From Lithodes maja (Eukaryota; Arthropoda; Malacostraca; Decapoda; Lithodidae), in contig JBAKBP010003132.1 of assembly GCA_037953745.1 (NCBI GenBank), positions 1-64,000 of the forward strand: a DNA stretch of 64,000 nt, given 5' to 3'. Shown piece by piece: positions 63,152 through 64,000 of the stretch. Position numbers and translations under genes: made by a program. The notes beneath the pieces were generated by a model. It searched no databases and was not told where the DNA came from. It saw only the letters and a program-made list of their open reading frames with translations. Position 1 is the first letter of the stretch. Each line of letters begins with the position of its first letter.

Positions 63152-64000
63152 GGATTCTAGCACTCCAGGTCCACATGGGACAGCAGCTTGACGTTTGGAG
63201 AGGGACTGTTTGCTGTCTAATTTAATCAGAAGAAGGCTTTTAACTGTGCATCGTGAGTCACAGTGGGAGATTCTACATCTCTAAGGGATTCCTGTGGTGA
63301 TCATTGGTCTAGTGTCTGGACTCTATTCATAAACCAAAGAATAAATACATTTGTTTGTATTATATTGCAGTTACATTATATGGCATTATATAACAAATTT
63401 GCACGACTACGCCTAAAGAGTAAACTAACCACAGGCGGTGAGGAGAGTGGTGTTGATACAGGAGTCACTCATGCTGGATGGCAACAGTTGCCTCTTGGTC
63501 CCTCCTCCTTCTCATGTATTGTCATTCCTGTTAAAATAGGTGTAATCACTCTCATATACAGAGAATGAACCCTTTCTGCACCGGCGACGTCTTTCTCACT
63601 TTATTCTAGCTATATTTAGAGGATTTTATGCAATTTAAGAAGGAGTTGTGGTATTAAAAAGGGTTAAATGAGATAGTTCGAAGCCTGTTAATTGCTATAG
63701 ACTATTTGGATATAAGACTATTTGGATATAATCGTCTGATAGTAGCCAGAATAAGGCGTCTAAAGAGCTTGAGTGGTTGGGCCTGCAATCCTTCCCGGAA
63801 AAATCAACTGGCAGGAATAAAAAAAAAAAATATATATATATATATAAACATAGATAAATAAAATAAAACAGAACAAAAAGCCTAGGACTCGGACGGTCAG
63901 ACTGTTGACGACTATATGTCCGTCTGAGACCGTCTAATGATGGCCAAAATAAACTGCCGAAACGCGTCAGAGTGATAATTGAGATACGCCTTTACCCTTA
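63152..64000. other. Intergenic stretch with MITE-like remnants
   Basis: No gene supported. About 63570-63790 and 63900-63975 contain TCGTCTGATAGTAGCCA and CGTCTAATGATGGCCA blocks, kin to the CCCCTTGAGG MITE family. A 17-bp duplication (GACTATTTGGATATAA) lies near 63699-63731 and a (TA)n run near 63830. Confidence 0.6.

Overview
The window is a block of an animal nuclear genome that consists almost entirely of nested transposable elements, with one spliced host gene. There are no operons, no bacterial genes and no rRNA or genuine tRNA gene. An arthropod, most likely a decapod crustacean, fits best: the non-LTR elements are of types common in shrimp and crab genomes, microsatellites are dense, and a BEL/Pao, a Ty3/Gypsy, a piggyBac-like, a mariner-like, a P-like and a hAT-like element occur together. 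This assignment is an inference from family recognition; no search was run.

Layout. (1) 1-22400 is one old jockey-type non-LTR element (LINE-A) split by later insertions. A BEL/Pao retrotransposon sits at 261-13735 with a 5-bp target duplication CCAAC. Its 3' LTR was then hit twice: by a 5'-truncated LINE (6571-7104, duplication TGTATCG) and by a complete piggyBac-like transposon (7257-13084, duplication TTAA) with an open 987-residue transposase. A second LTR-flanked element (15438-21340, duplication TATTT) carries a 3-kb repeat 'L', a Gypsy pol fragment and a TTAA-flanked MITE. A hAT-like MITE lies at 21433-21812. (2) 22401-26636 is intergenic, with a perfect 64-bp foldback and a non-autonomous relative of the piggyBac transposon. 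(3) 26637-33027 is a CR1-like LINE split by a mariner-like element, itself split by a P-like element with a THAP domain, and separately by a TTAA MITE. (4) 33942-36429 is a cluster of five ~400-450-bp LTRs. (5) 36430-42512 is an apparently intact Ty3/Gypsy gag-pol on the minus strand, next to L copy B (42513-45668). (6) 45677-55479 holds six recognisable exons of a minus-strand SLC17-type (sialin / Na+-phosphate cotransporter) MFS gene, with tandem duplications exactly at two exon-intron borders and an LTR-flanked composite (50517-54809) in an intron. (7) 55843-59052 is L copy C, inverted relative to B. (8) 60110-63146 is a degenerate LINE followed by a composite of two inverted miniature LTR elements.

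The most unusual system is the short LTR family, with 14 copies in the window. Its full elements have only ~150 bp between LTRs, as in TRIM elements. Each LTR I checked carries a tRNA-like module with A-box-like and B-box motifs followed by a T5 run, which is the layout of an independent RNA polymerase III unit. Plant Cassandra TRIMs carry 5S rRNA in their LTRs in a comparable way. Two larger composites (50517-54809 and 61039-63146) are bounded on both sides by U3 ends of inverted LTRs and by matching 5-bp duplications, so each seems to have integrated as one unit. The LTR cluster contains head-to-head and head-to-tail joints whose extra bases match those expected of unprocessed cDNA ends.

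The elements interact as parasites of each other. The Gypsy with L copy B and the miniature elements share a tRNA-Leu-type primer-binding site, so the Gypsy proteins could mobilise the miniature elements. The piggyBac transposase could mobilise the shorter relative that shares both of its ends. The host gene is eroded by insertions and by slippage-like duplication at splice sites.
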